In this document: positions 8,957 to 17,082 of the stretch, in pieces | Numbering within the stretch: the first letter of the stretch is position 1 | Layout of the letters: every line of letters begins with the position of its first letter | Origin: Enterobacter cloacae subsp. cloacae ATCC 13047 | GTDB taxonomy: Bacteria; Pseudomonadota; Gammaproteobacteria; Enterobacterales; Enterobacteriaceae | Assembly: GCF_000025565.1 (NCBI RefSeq) | Contig: NC_014121.1 | Location: forward strand, 1,488,001 to 1,552,000 | Length of the DNA stretch: 64,000 nt | Direction of reading: 5' to 3' | Notes under the pieces: generated by a model | What the model was told of the DNA's origin: nothing | Database searches by the model: none | What the model saw: only the letters and a program-made list of their open reading frames with translations | Translations under genes and position numbers: made by a program

Positions 8957-9481
8957 GCGAAGCGATGATTTGTTGCATATATTCTGCTATTAAAGCCACT
9001 ATCTAATGTTTTATTTTTATCGAAACGTTTTGCTTGCCTTCTTTTGAGGCAGAGTCATAAAAATTTCATTATTTTGGTGCATAACATTTTTATTATCTGG
9101 TGATTTTTAACACAGTTTGGCCGGGCTTATTAGCTGTGTATTTTCTTTGTAACAATACAGTTGCGTTACAATGATTTGAGCATAACTTTTCACAAAATGT
9201 TCTAAATCAATCACTGTTTCCGGCTTTCTTTCGTGGGTTGCTGGACGCATTGTAATGATTGAGCTATGTTAAAAAAGTCTTTGATTACAGCGGGTGTGAA
9301 AGCAACGTTGAGTCTGTATAAGGACGAGGACTGGTTTGTACGCGGTAAGCATAAATGTGCAAATCCTTACAGGCTGTGTTCGAATTTGTGCGGCGGATCG
9401 AGACATGTTTAAAAATGGCTTGCCATATTAAACATAGTGTGTGATAACACGTTTTGGGTCAAACGAGGTACAGTTCTGTTT
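8957..9481. other. Long AT-rich region and probable 5' leader of yobF-cspC
   Basis: About 525 bases between the hydrolase gene and yobF. The first half is AT-rich with no open frame. An imperfect direct repeat (ATGATTTGAGCAT near 9171 and ATGATTGAGCTAT near 9256) is visible. The second half is GC-richer and holds a 48-codon ORF listed separately. Long structured leaders are typical of csp genes, so an untranslated regulatory leader is the simplest reading. Confidence 0.45.
9266..9412 (+). CDS. Candidate 48-residue small protein in the yobF leader
   Basis: An ATG-initiated frame encodes a basic, cysteine-bearing peptide beginning MLKKSLITAGVKATLSL, with YKDEDWFVRGKHKC in the middle and three cysteines (31, 38, 42) in a KCANPYRLCSNLC stretch. 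The residue mix looks protein-like, and a TAA ends it 69 bases before yobF. The ribosome binding site is weak (TTGAG two bases from the ATG). I do not recognise a family. It could equally be structured leader RNA that happens to be open. Confidence 0.3.
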   Translation: MLKKSLITAGVKATLSLYKDEDWFVRGKHKCANPYRLCSNLCGGSRHV

Positions 9482-9613
9482 ATGTGTGGCATTTTCAGTA
9501 AAGAAGTCCTGAGTAAACACGTTGTCGTTGAATACCGCTTCTCTGCCGAACCTTATATTAGTGCCTCAAGCAGTAATGTCTCAGTTTTATCTCAGTCAAT
9601 GCCTGCGGGCTAA
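9482..9613 (+). CDS. yobF: Small stress protein YobF, altered C-terminus
   Basis: YobF is a small protein translated upstream of cspC in enterobacteria and linked to heat and stress responses; its mechanism is unknown. Here 43 residues are encoded. The first 37 or so follow the E. coli protein ([13 protein letters not shown], then [10 protein letters not shown]). The end differs: this frame stops after QSMPAG, whereas reading one base fewer near 9596-9600 would continue as CLRAKKTL to a stop at 9624-9626, as in E. coli. So either a one-base insertion, a lineage difference or a sequence error is present. The stop lies 25 bases before cspC. Confidence 0.82.
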   Translation: MCGIFSKEVLSKHVVVEYRFSAEPYISASSSNVSVLSQSMPAG

Positions 9614-9638
9614 GAAAACACTCTAAGGAATTTTGCAA

Positions 9639-9848
9639 ATGGCAAAGATTAAAGGTCAAGTTAAGTGGTTCAACGAGTCTAAAGGTTTTGGTTTCATTAC
9701 TCCTGCTGACGGCAGCAAAGACGTGTTCGTACACTTCTCTGCAATCCAGGGTAACGGCTTCAAAACTCTGGCTGAAGGCCAGAACGTTGAGTTCGAAATT
9801 CAGGACGGCCAGAAAGGCCCAGCTGCAGTTAACGTAACTGCTATCTGA
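9639..9848 (+). CDS. cspC: Cold-shock-family RNA chaperone CspC
   Basis: CspC is a constitutive cold-shock-domain protein that binds single-stranded RNA, acts as a transcription antiterminator and stabilises rpoS and other stress mRNAs. It has 69 residues forming one OB-fold with RNP1 (KGFGFI) and RNP2 (VFVHF). The sequence is essentially identical to E. coli CspC. An AAGGA ribosome binding site nine bases upstream fixes ATG at 9639. It probably shares a transcript with yobF and ends at a clear terminator. Confidence 0.97.
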
Positions 9849-9894
9849 TCGAACCGCTGCTGACTGAAGCGCGTAGCACTTCAATCTCAGACAT

Positions 9895-9921
9895 AAAGCC
9901 TCGCAAACGCGGGGCTTTTTT
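9895..9921 (+). terminator. Rho-independent terminator after cspC
   Basis: The stem AAAGCCTCGC / GCGGGGCTTT (one G-U pair) with an AAAC loop is followed by six T. Confidence 0.85.
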
Positions 9922-10078
9922 ATATGCCTTATCTTTCAAAATATTACCATCCCTGTCTCTGTTAGTAACTTGTTGCAAAGCTACGAGATTATTAGCACTG
10001 TTTTCCCCCCTCCACAGCGGCTTTTCCCGTTAAATCAGGGCGTTGTTCAACAGCCCTGGGGTTCAGGTGAAGAAGAAA

Positions 10079-11785
10079 ATGATACCGAGTGCCGGCAGTT
10101 TCACCCCGGCACGTTTTGCTCTGCTCTGTTTTGCTATTTTTTGCAGCCTGGCATTTTTACTGGTACGCGTTGCCTGGCTGCAGATTATTAAACCTGACAA
10201 TTTGGTAAAACAGGAAGATATGCGATCGCTGCGTGAGGTGGCGATTGATGCACCGCGTGGCATGATCATGGACCGTGAAGGTCGTCCGCTGGCGGTGAGT
10301 GTGCCCGTCAGGGCCGTGTGGGCCGACCCCAAAACGGTGCTGGCAAAAGGTGGGGTTGGGTTTGATGACCGCTGGCAGGCGCTGGCCAGTGCGCTGCATC
10401 TCTCCCTTAGCACGCTGGCATCGCGCATTAACAGTAATCCGCAGGGACGCTTCATTTACCTTGCCCGTCAGGTGGATCCTGCTCAGGCGCAGTGGATCGA
10501 TAAACTCAATTTGCCGGGCATCAACCTGCGCGATGAGTCCCGGCGTTTTTATCCGGCAGGTCATGTGGCCGCAAACCTTATCGGTTTTACCAATATTGAT
10601 GGTCAGGGGATTGAAGGCGTAGAGAAGAGCTTCAACGCGCAGCTTATGGGGAAGGCCGGGGTCCGGCAGGTGAGGGAGGACCGCTATGGACGCGTGGTGG
10701 AAAACCTGACCGAAGTGGCGCCCGTTCCTGCGCATAATATCCAGTTGAGCATTGACGAGCGGCTGCAAACCATCACCGAGGACGCGCTTGATAATGCGGT
10801 GGTCTGGAATAAAGCCGAGTCGGGTGCATCGGTCCTGATCAATATCCCCACAGGGGAAATACTCGCCATGGCGAGCTATCCCGATTTCAACCCGAACAAT
10901 CGTGAAGGTGCAACGTTAAACGATTTTCGTAATCGTGCCATTAGCGATACCTTCGAACCCGGCTCCACCGTTAAGCCGCTGGTTCTGATGACGGCATTGC
11001 AGCAGGGGCTGGTGCAACCGGACAGCGTCATTGATACCCATCCGTATACCCTTGACGGTCACCGTATCCGTGATGTGGGTTACTACCCGGAACTGACGAT
11101 GACCGGGATCCTGCAAAAATCGAGCGACACCGGTGTTTCCCGTCTCTCTCTGGCGATGCCCATCCAGCATCTTATCGATACCTACCGGAACTTTGGCTTT
11201 GGCACCAATACCGGGCTGGGTTTAACGGGCGAAAGCTCAGGGTTACTGCCGCAGCGTAAATTCTGGAGTCAACTCGACAGGGCAACCTTTGCCTTCGGCT
11301 ATGGCCTGATGGTGACGCCCCTTCAGCTGGCCCATGTCTACGCCACCATTGGCGGGTATGGGCTTGAGCGCCCGCTCTCGATCACCCGTATCGACCCGCC
11401 GGTGATAGGCCACAGAGTCATGCCAGAAGAGATTGCCCATGAAGTGGAACACATGATGGAAAGCGTGGCGCTTCCGGGCGGTGGAGGAGTGAAGGCCGCC
11501 GTACGGGATTACCGGGTGGCGGTCAAAACCGGTACGGCGAAAAAGATTGATGACAGTGGCAAGTACGTCGATAAGTATGTCGCCTATACCGCAGGCGTTG
11601 CGCCTGCCAGCGACCCGCGTTTTGCGCTGGTGGTAGTCATAAACGATCCGCAGAACGGTGCCTATTATGGTGGTGCCGTTTCAGCGCCCGTTTTCAGTGA
11701 GATCATGGGGAATGTGCTGCGCCTTGAGAACGTGAAACCGGATGGCCTGCCGGCTGATTCCGGCCACCTTATCGTCATGCGTTAA
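10079..11785 (+). CDS. Second FtsI-type penicillin-binding protein (PBP3SAL-like)
   Basis: A class B peptidoglycan D,D-transpeptidase paralogous to division protein FtsI. One N-terminal membrane helix (about 14-36) is followed by the pedestal domain and the transpeptidase domain. The catalytic SxxK is Ser296-Thr-Val-Lys299 and KTG is at 483-485. The second motif reads Ser-Ser-Asp (348-350), where E. coli FtsI has Ser-Ser-Asn. ATG at 10079 has AGGTGA eight bases upstream and gives 568 residues; a TTG at 10043 would add 12. Position beside cspC and rlmA matches Salmonella PBP3SAL, an acid-condition division enzyme, and K-12 lacks the gene here. That role is inferred by homology. Confidence 0.85.
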   Translation: MIPSAGSFTPARFALLCFAIFCSLAFLLVRVAWLQIIKPDNLVKQEDMRSLREVAIDAPRGMIMDREGRPLAVSVPVRAVWADPKTVLAKGGVGFDDRWQALASALHLSLSTLASRINSNPQGRFIYLARQVDPAQAQWIDKLNLPGINLRDESRRFYPAGHVAANLIGFTNIDGQGIEGVEKSFNAQLMGKAGVRQVREDRYGRVVENLTEVAPVPAHNIQLSIDERLQTITEDALDNAVVWNKAESGASVLINIPTGEILAMASYPDFNPNNREGATLNDFRNRAISDTFEPGSTVKPLVLMTALQQGLVQPDSVIDTHPYTLDGHRIRDVGYYPELTMTGILQKSSDTGVSRLSLAMPIQHLIDTYRNFGFGTNTGLGLTGESSGLLPQRKFWSQLDRATFAFGYGLMVTPLQLAHVYATIGGYGLERPLSITRIDPPVIGHRVMPEEIAHEVEHMMESVALPGGGGVKAAVRDYRVAVKTGTAKKIDDSGKYVDKYVAYTAGVAPASDPRFALVVVINDPQNGAYYGGAVSAPVFSEIMGNVLRLENVKPDGLPADSGHLIVMR

Positions 11786-11803
11786 CCCTGGCGTTTTATA
11801 ACG

Positions 11804-11832
11804 GGGCGAATAGCGGTACACTTCGCCCTTTG
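11804..11832 (+). terminator. Weak terminator-like hairpin after the ftsI paralogue
   Basis: GGGCGAA (11804-11810) pairs with TTCGCCC (11822-11828) around an 11-base loop and is followed by TTTGATTT. The long loop and short T tract make it weak; some read-through into rlmA is possible. Confidence 0.35.
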
Positions 11833-11852
11833 ATTTATGTCCCGGAGTTGTC

Positions 11853-12668
11853 ATGCCCTTCAGTTGCCCCCTTTGTCACGCGCGCCTGACGCGTTCTGAG
11901 AAAAGTTATGCGTGTCCGCAGGGACATCAGTTTGATATGGCGAAAGAGGGGTATGTGAATCTTCTGCCGGTGCAGCATAAACGCTCCCGCGATCCGGGCG
12001 ACAGCGCAGAGATGATGCAGGCGCGACGTGCCTTTCTGGATGCCGGACATTACAAGCCGCTAAGAGAGAGTGTCGCTCAGCTGCTGGACCACACGCTGAC
12101 GCAGAGTGCCTCCGCTCTGCTGGATATCGGCTGTGGTGAAGGGTATTACACCGCAAGGTTTGCCGAGATTGCCGCCGGGAAGGGCGCGCAGACGACGGGT
12201 CTGGACGTGTCGAAAGCGGCGATTCGCGCAGCGGCAAAACGCTACGCGGGGGTGATGTTCTGCGTGGCCTCAAGCCACCGGCTGCCGTTTGAAGATGCCA
12301 GCATGGATGCCGTTGTGCGTATTTATGCTCCCTGTAAGGCAGAAGAGCTGGCTCGGGTGGTAAAACCCGGCGGGTGGGTGATAACCGTCACGCCAGGACC
12401 ACGTCATCTGATGGAGCTGAAAGGGCTGATTTATGACGAGGTTCGCCTGCATGCTCCCCATTCAGAACAACTGGCTGGTTTTGTGCTCAGGCAGGAAGAA
12501 ACAGTAGCGTATGAGATGGATTTGAAAGGGGATGAAGCCGTGGCGTTACTGCAAATGACCCCGTTTGCCTGGCGGGCAAAACCGGCTGTCCGGGAGACGC
12601 TGGCTGCACAGGCCACGTTTCGCTGCCAGACGGATTTCAGCATCCACTGCTGGCAGCGCGAAGGTTAA
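11853..12668 (+). CDS. rlmA: 23S rRNA (guanine-745-N1)-methyltransferase RlmA
   Basis: RlmA uses S-adenosylmethionine to methylate N1 of G745 in 23S rRNA. The 271-residue protein has an N-terminal zinc finger (Cys-x2-Cys at 5 and 8, with CPQGH at about 21-25) that recognises RNA. A Rossmann methyltransferase domain follows, with the SAM motif [11 protein letters not shown] at about 90-100. The sequence closely follows E. coli RlmA (269 residues). Its stop codon overlaps the convergent mntP stop by four bases. Confidence 0.95.
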   Translation: MPFSCPLCHARLTRSEKSYACPQGHQFDMAKEGYVNLLPVQHKRSRDPGDSAEMMQARRAFLDAGHYKPLRESVAQLLDHTLTQSASALLDIGCGEGYYTARFAEIAAGKGAQTTGLDVSKAAIRAAAKRYAGVMFCVASSHRLPFEDASMDAVVRIYAPCKAEELARVVKPGGWVITVTPGPRHLMELKGLIYDEVRLHAPHSEQLAGFVLRQEETVAYEMDLKGDEAVALLQMTPFAWRAKPAVRETLAAQATFRCQTDFSIHCWQREG

Positions 12669-13231
12669 CCCGCGAAGTGTGCCCAGAGTATCTGGGCACC
12701 AATACCGATTAACACGATCCCGCCCAGGATCTCGGCTCGCTTACCCAGCAGCGGGCCGATAAAACGGCCAACCATCATACCCAGGGTGGACATAATCAGT
12801 GTGGCGCAACCAATGGCCAGCGCGGTGGCAATGATATTCACCTGCAGAAAGGCCAGACCAACACCGACGGCCATCGCGTCAAGGCTGGTGGCAATTGCGG
12901 TGGTGACCAGCAGCCAGAAACCGTGGCGGTGCTGAGGCTCTTCATCTTCATCGCTGTTGCCACGGAATCCTTCAATCACCATTCGTCCGCCGAGAAAAAC
13001 CAGCAGCACAAACGCAATCCAGTGGTTCCACTCCAGTACAAACTGGCTGGCCAGCATACCCAGGCCCCAGCCGATAAGCGGCGTCAGGGTTTCGATAGCA
13101 CCGAAAATCAGACCTGTGCGCAGCGCTTCAGAAAATTTTGGTTTATGGAGTGTGGCACCTTTTCCGATGGAAGCAGCAAAAGCATCCATGGACATGCCGA
13201 AAGCGAGAAGAATGGTGGCGGAGATGTTCAT
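12665..13231 (-). CDS. mntP: Manganese efflux pump MntP
   Basis: MntP exports Mn2+ across the inner membrane and protects against manganese overload. It has 188 residues, as in E. coli, with six predicted membrane helices and conserved acidic residues in them ([13 protein letters not shown] near the N-terminus and [14 protein letters not shown] in the middle), typical of the two-repeat family. The ribosome binding site is weak, fitting translational control by the upstream manganese riboswitch. The 5' region also carries Fur-like and MntR-like sites, described separately. Confidence 0.95.
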   Translation of the reverse strand: MNISATILLAFGMSMDAFAASIGKGATLHKPKFSEALRTGLIFGAIETLTPLIGWGLGMLASQFVLEWNHWIAFVLLVFLGGRMVIEGFRGNSDEDEEPQHRHGFWLLVTTAIATSLDAMAVGVGLAFLQVNIIATALAIGCATLIMSTLGMMVGRFIGPLLGKRAEILGGIVLIGIGAQILWAHFAG

Positions 13232-13235
13232 ACAA

Positions 13236-13435
13236 GCGTCCAGACCGGGAGATATCCATATGACACATCACTGCCCCCAGTAAACAGCAGTTGATGTATC
13301 TATGGTCTCGCCTGACCGTCGCACAATGATGTGCAGAAAACGATCCGTACGCGCCACGTTTTTCAACGAGTATGTTGACACGTACATTTCCTGAGTACAG
13401 GAAATTAGCTACTCCCCAACGACGGGCGCAACCTT
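13236..13435 (-). promoter_or_regulatory. yybP-ykoY manganese riboswitch leader of mntP
   Basis: On the minus strand the roughly 200-base leader begins with the yybP-ykoY signature GGGGAGTAGC (complement of 13408-13417), followed by the hairpin TTTCCTG-TACT-CAGGAAA and the rest of the leader up to the mntP start. In E. coli the mntP leader is a known Mn2+-binding member of this class that raises translation when manganese is high. Exact ends are estimated. Confidence 0.82.
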
Positions 13436-13463
13436 AACATATTTTGAGAATATAAAACAACAA
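13436..13463 (-). promoter_or_regulatory. Candidate sigma-70 promoter of mntP
   Basis: On the minus strand TTGTTG (13463-13458) and TATGTT (13441-13436) are 16 bases apart, placing the transcript start just before the riboswitch signature and giving a leader of about 200 bases, similar to E. coli mntP. Confidence 0.5.
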
Positions 13464-13492
13464 CAGCGGGGGTATTATTTTATTATCTTGTT

Positions 13493-13511
13493 GATAACGA
13501 TTTTCATTTAG
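13493..13511. promoter_or_regulatory. Fur-box-like sequence upstream of mntP
   Basis: GATAACGATTTTCATTTAG matches the 19-base Fur consensus at 14 positions by my count. It lies about 30 bases upstream of the predicted -35, a position suited to activation or anti-silencing. Fur involvement at mntP has been reported in E. coli; here it is inferred from the match. Confidence 0.45.
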
Positions 13512-13560
13512 ATTTATTCGTAAAAATAGCGTTAAAAAATAGGAAGGATAAAAAGAATGG

Positions 13561-13580
13561 AATATAGCTATGGCTATATT
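13561..13580. promoter_or_regulatory. MntR-like palindrome 1 upstream of mntP
   Basis: AATATAGCTATGGCTATATT consists of perfect eight-base arms around a four-base centre. It closely resembles the MntR operator type AACATAGC-N4-GCTATGTT. MntR is the manganese-sensing regulator that induces mntP in E. coli. Confidence 0.62.
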
Positions 13581-13601
13581 TCGTGAGCAACGTTAACACG
13601 G

Positions 13602-13621
13602 AATATAGCCGATGCTATAAA
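13602..13621. promoter_or_regulatory. MntR-like palindrome 2 upstream of mntP
   Basis: AATATAGC-CGAT-GCTATAAA has the same left arm as palindrome 1 and a right arm with imperfect outer bases. The centres of the two sites are 41 bases apart, about four helical turns, so bound proteins would lie on the same DNA face. Confidence 0.52.
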
Positions 13622-13627
13622 TATAAC

Positions 13628-14086
13628 TTATTGAGTTTTAATGAGTAATTTGTATATCTTTTCCAGGTCATCTATATTTTTGACCCGAATGAGCAGGCGG
13701 CGCTGTTCTAATTGCATCACCAGCACCCCGTCTTCAGATAAATTCATCTCTTTAATGCGGTTATATTCTATCCAGACATTGGCAAAGAAGAACCCGTGTT
13801 TTTTAAAAATGAGTTTTGGCGAACGGATCCAGAACAGGTAAATCGCCATTAATGCCAGCGCACATAATAACCATGTGGTTAATATTGCACCATGGCTGGT
13901 CACGTTATTGTAAATCAGGATGACCACCAGACCGGCGAAGATAAACGCATCAATGCGTCCACGGCGTAAGAGGGGAAGGGTCAGCAGCGTCTCGCCGTGG
14001 CGGCGAGGCATAATGAACTCGTCATAGATCGCGTAAGCCAGAAGGGCAACAATAAACAAAACCAGTACGGTGTCCGTGACAGTCAT
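13628..14086 (-). CDS. yobD: DUF986 inner-membrane protein YobD
   Basis: A 152-residue membrane protein matching E. coli YobD in length and sequence; function unknown. There is an N-terminal transmembrane helix (about 4-24) and two more (about 45-64 and 68-89), then a cytosolic C-terminal domain that looks PH-like ([17 protein letters not shown] onward). It lies downstream of manZ on the same strand but behind a strong terminator, so it is probably expressed from its own promoter or by read-through. Confidence 0.92.
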   Translation of the reverse strand: MTVTDTVLVLFIVALLAYAIYDEFIMPRRHGETLLTLPLLRRGRIDAFIFAGLVVILIYNNVTSHGAILTTWLLCALALMAIYLFWIRSPKLIFKKHGFFFANVWIEYNRIKEMNLSEDGVLVMQLEQRRLLIRVKNIDDLEKIYKLLIKTQ

Positions 14087-14099
14087 TCATCCTCCAGAT

Positions 14100-14124
14100 A
14101 AAAAAACCGGGGGCAAGCCCCCGG
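14100..14124 (-). terminator. Rho-independent terminator of manXYZ
   Basis: On the minus strand CCGGGGGC-TT-GCCCCCGG is followed by seven T. It lies 16 bases after the manZ stop codon and just before yobD. Confidence 0.86.
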
Positions 14125-14140
14125 CGTATAACATAAAGCT

Positions 14141-14992
14141 TTACAGGCCCAACAGACCAACAGCGTAGCCCGCGATACCGATGACGAAGAAGCCAACGAT
14201 GATCCACAGCGGGTTCACTTTCTTACGCAGCAGCCACATACAGGCGAAGGTCAACAGCAGCGGCACCAGGCCAGGCATCAGCTGGTCAAGGATGGTCTGC
14301 ACGGTGGTCACACGGGTTTGCCCATCCTGTCCGGTGATGGTTGAAACCACCAGCGGGATGTTCACGTGCGTCCACTTGTTAACCAGCGCCCCCATCACAA
14401 ACAGGCCGAGAATTGACGCCCCCTCTGTCAGTTTTTGCAGGAAGCCGCCGCCCATATCTTTAACGATATCCACCCCTTTACGGTAACCATACGCCACGCC
14501 GTAGTAACGGGTCAGCAGACGCACCGCATTGAACAGGATGAAGAACAGCAGTGGACCGAGCAGGCTGCCGCTCATCGCGATACCCGCGCCCAGCGCTGCA
14601 AAGACCGGACGAACGGTACCCCAGAAGATCGGGTCACCTACGCCTGCCAGCGGACCCATCAGACCGACTTTAATACCGTTGATGGCACCATCGTCGATCT
14701 CTGCGCCGTTTGCACGCTGCTCTTCCATCGCCAGGGTAACGCCCAGTACCGGTGCCGCTACGTAAGGATGGGTGTTAAAGAATTCCAGGTGACGCTTAAT
14801 CGCCTGGCGACGTGCTTCGTTGTTCTCCGGGTAGAGGCGTTTGATTGCCGGTACCATGGAGAAGCAGAAGCCCAGGGCCTGCATACGTTCGAAGTTCCAT
14901 GAACCCTGAAACAGGTTAGAACGGATGAACACGCCACGAATATCACCCGGAGTGAGTTTCTTCTCAGGGGTAGTTTTAGTCATATCAACCAT
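14141..14992 (-). CDS. manZ: Mannose PTS component IID (ManZ)
   Basis: ManZ is the IID membrane subunit of the mannose/glucose/glucosamine phosphotransferase permease, which pairs with ManY to form the sugar channel; the complex is also used by phage lambda DNA and some bacteriocins. The 283 residues equal E. coli ManZ, with a hydrophobic C-terminal half (about 185-283). The start at 14992 (MVDMTKT) has AGGTGA five bases upstream. An in-frame GTG at 15001 lacks such a site. It follows manY after 12 bases. Confidence 0.96.
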   Translation of the reverse strand: MVDMTKTTPEKKLTPGDIRGVFIRSNLFQGSWNFERMQALGFCFSMVPAIKRLYPENNEARRQAIKRHLEFFNTHPYVAAPVLGVTLAMEEQRANGAEIDDGAINGIKVGLMGPLAGVGDPIFWGTVRPVFAALGAGIAMSGSLLGPLLFFILFNAVRLLTRYYGVAYGYRKGVDIVKDMGGGFLQKLTEGASILGLFVMGALVNKWTHVNIPLVVSTITGQDGQTRVTTVQTILDQLMPGLVPLLLTFACMWLLRKKVNPLWIIVGFFVIGIAGYAVGLLGL

Positions 14993-15004
14993 TTCGCTCA
15001 CCTG

Positions 15005-15805
15005 TTAGTCCAGTTCGTTATCGAGATCGTTATTACCAGCAGCCTGCGCTGGGGCACCCGCAACGCGGTTATATTTCGGGCTGAGCTGGATGTAGAGAAT
15101 TGCCATTACCGCACCAATCACACCGAGAGCAACCAGGTTGAAGTTGGTGAACGCCGCGGTTACGAAGCCCAGGTAGAAGAATGGCATCAGGTAGCCTGCG
15201 CGCATCATGTTGATGACCATCGCATAACCAACCACCACGATCATACCACCGGCGATGTTCAGACCGCTGGTGACCACTTCAGGGATGGCGTTGAGCATGC
15301 CCTGAACTTCGCTGGTGCCTACGGAGATAGCGACGATAACGGCAGGAATAGCGATACGCATCGCCTGCAGGAACAGGGACGAGACGTGGATCCAGGAGAG
15401 CGCCGTAAGGTTGCCGTTTTCGGCCGCCTTATCCGCCGCGTGCTGGAAAGCCACGGTGATAGTACGAACGATAATGGTCAGTACCTGGCCTGCGGCAGCC
15501 AGCGGAATTGCCAGAGCGATACCGGCACCGATGCTTTGATGACCGGCAATGACCAACACGGTTGAAATAATGGACGCCAGCGCGGCATCGGGCGCAACCG
15601 CCGCACCGATGTTCATCCAGCCAAGGGCGATCATTTCCAGGGTACCACCGATGATGATACCGGTTTTCATATCACCGAGAACGGCGCCAATCAACGTACA
15701 GGCCACCAGAGGGCGGTGGAACTGAAATTCATCAAGTACGGATTCCATACCCGCAATACACGCGACGATGAACACCAGCACAATCTGAAGAGTGGTAATC
15801 TCCAT
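15005..15805 (-). CDS. manY: Mannose PTS component IIC (ManY)
   Basis: ManY is the IIC membrane channel subunit of the mannose-family PTS, carrying mannose, glucose, glucosamine and fructose. It has 266 residues as in E. coli, with about eight hydrophobic segments and the conserved GALLGDMKTG-type region near residues 40-52 (IGAVLGDMKTGIIIGG here). The start MEITTLQIV has an AGGAGA ribosome binding site. It is the middle gene of manXYZ. Confidence 0.97.
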   Translation of the reverse strand: MEITTLQIVLVFIVACIAGMESVLDEFQFHRPLVACTLIGAVLGDMKTGIIIGGTLEMIALGWMNIGAAVAPDAALASIISTVLVIAGHQSIGAGIALAIPLAAAGQVLTIIVRTITVAFQHAADKAAENGNLTALSWIHVSSLFLQAMRIAIPAVIVAISVGTSEVQGMLNAIPEVVTSGLNIAGGMIVVVGYAMVINMMRAGYLMPFFYLGFVTAAFTNFNLVALGVIGAVMAILYIQLSPKYNRVAGAPAQAAGNNDLDNELD

Positions 15806-15852
15806 TGTACTTCTCCTATTGCATAATCTTTATGTGAAAAACCGGCGCGGGC

Positions 15853-16818
15853 TTATTTCCCAACTTTGCCGATCAAATCCATCATTTTCAGTTTCGGGTC
15901 CGTGGAAACCTTACGGGCTTCCAGTTCAATACCGCGAGCATTCAACTTGTTAAATGCCTCGATATCCTTCGCATCGACTGAAATCGCGTTGTTGACCTGC
16001 GTTTTGCCCTGACGGAAAGCCATACCACCAATGTTCACGGAGGTGATTTTCACGCCGCCTTCAACAATGCGCTCGACGTCTGTCGGGTTAGTGAACAGAA
16101 GCATCACACGTTCACCGGCATATTTCGGGTTGTTATAGACGCGGATCATCTTGGCGACATCCACCACGTGCGCGGTAACGCCCGGAGGAGCAACCTGGGT
16201 GAGGAGGGTTTTACGCACCGTGTCGGCGGCCACTTCGTCGCTGACCACGATAATACGTTGAACGTTGGTCTCTTTGGTCCAGCGCGTTGCCACCTGGCCG
16301 TGAATTAAACGGTCATCGATACGCGCAAGGCCAATCACCATATAATCGTTCGGGCCCATCGGTTTTGCGGGGGCAGCGGCTTTCGGTGCCGCGGCAGCCG
16401 CCGGTGCGGGTTTCTCAACCGGCTGTGCCTTCAGCGCTTTCACGCCTTCGCGACCGGTTTCGACCGCCAGGGCAACCAGCTCATCAAAAGTCGGATTGTC
16501 GTCGCGTGCCATGAAGGTTTCCACCAGCATCGGAATATTGACCCCGGCGACAACTTCATAGTGCTCTTTATCGACGACAATGCGGCTGGCAGCGTTGAAC
16601 GGGCTGCCGCCCCATGTATCAACGAGAAACAGCACGCCTTTGCTGGTATCCAGCTTCGACAGTTGAGCCGTGTATTTCTCAATCAGCGTCTCGGCGTTTT
16701 CACCGGGAACGAAATCGATCCAGCCGACGTTTTCCTGCTCGCCCAACAGCATCTCTGCTGTTTTGAGTAGCTGCTCTGCAGCCCAACCATGTGTGCCTAT
16801 GACAATAGCAATGGTCAC
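15853..16818 (-). CDS. manX: Mannose PTS component IIAB (ManX)
   Basis: ManX is the cytosolic IIAB subunit that passes phosphate from HPr to the incoming sugar. The IIA domain (1-130) carries the phosphorylated His10 (IGTHGW). An Ala/Pro-rich hinge (about 133-153) leads to the IIB domain with His173 (RLIHGQ). It has 321 residues against 323 in E. coli, the difference lying in the hinge. It starts with GTG after a strong AGGAGGT site. manX mRNA is a target of the small RNA SgrS in E. coli. Mlc- and CRP-like sites lie upstream. Confidence 0.97.
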   Translation of the reverse strand: MTIAIVIGTHGWAAEQLLKTAEMLLGEQENVGWIDFVPGENAETLIEKYTAQLSKLDTSKGVLFLVDTWGGSPFNAASRIVVDKEHYEVVAGVNIPMLVETFMARDDNPTFDELVALAVETGREGVKALKAQPVEKPAPAAAAAPKAAAPAKPMGPNDYMVIGLARIDDRLIHGQVATRWTKETNVQRIIVVSDEVAADTVRKTLLTQVAPPGVTAHVVDVAKMIRVYNNPKYAGERVMLLFTNPTDVERIVEGGVKITSVNIGGMAFRQGKTQVNNAISVDAKDIEAFNKLNARGIELEARKVSTDPKLKMMDLIGKVGK

Positions 16819-16935
16819 TTGCTACCTCCTTTTATTATCATTAATACCTCTGCCAGGCAGACGTACTGAGAATCGTATTGGCGAACCGAATCGATTCAGA
16901 TAAGGGTTAGAGTTAAAAAAGCTCAGACTTACGCG

Positions 16936-16963
16936 AATTATTTTAGATAGTGAAAAAATAATT
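16936..16963. promoter_or_regulatory. Mlc-type operator upstream of manX
   Basis: TTATTTT and AAAAAATAA form an AT-rich inverted repeat across 16938-16961, like the Mlc operators of E. coli manX and ptsG. It is about 120 bases upstream of manX, where Mlc would repress transcription in the absence of glucose. Confidence 0.55.
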
Positions 16964-16984
16964 TATGTGATGAAGATCCGTAAT
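16963..16984. promoter_or_regulatory. Candidate CRP half-site upstream of manX
   Basis: TTATGTGATGAAGATC has a perfect TGTGA half and a poor second half (TCCGT). It directly adjoins the Mlc-like site. manXYZ is CRP-activated in E. coli; the weak second half limits confidence. Confidence 0.35.
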
Positions 16985-17082
16985 TTAGGTTTCGAAAATC
17001 AGAAATTACTCAACACAAATTCTGCCTTTTCACGTTTTTGCAAAGGAACGTAAATCTTTGCTAAAAACGTAATGTCTCTGAT
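16985..17082. other. Rest of the manX-yoaE divergent gap
   Basis: Beyond the Mlc/CRP region the sequence is AT-rich with no gene. It presumably holds the yoaE/yoaL promoter, but I could not place -35/-10 elements with confidence. Confidence 0.3.

Noticed and set aside
14435..14902. 155-codon ORF antisense to manZ
   Set aside because: It is the opposite-strand shadow of a strongly conserved gene, with no start signals.
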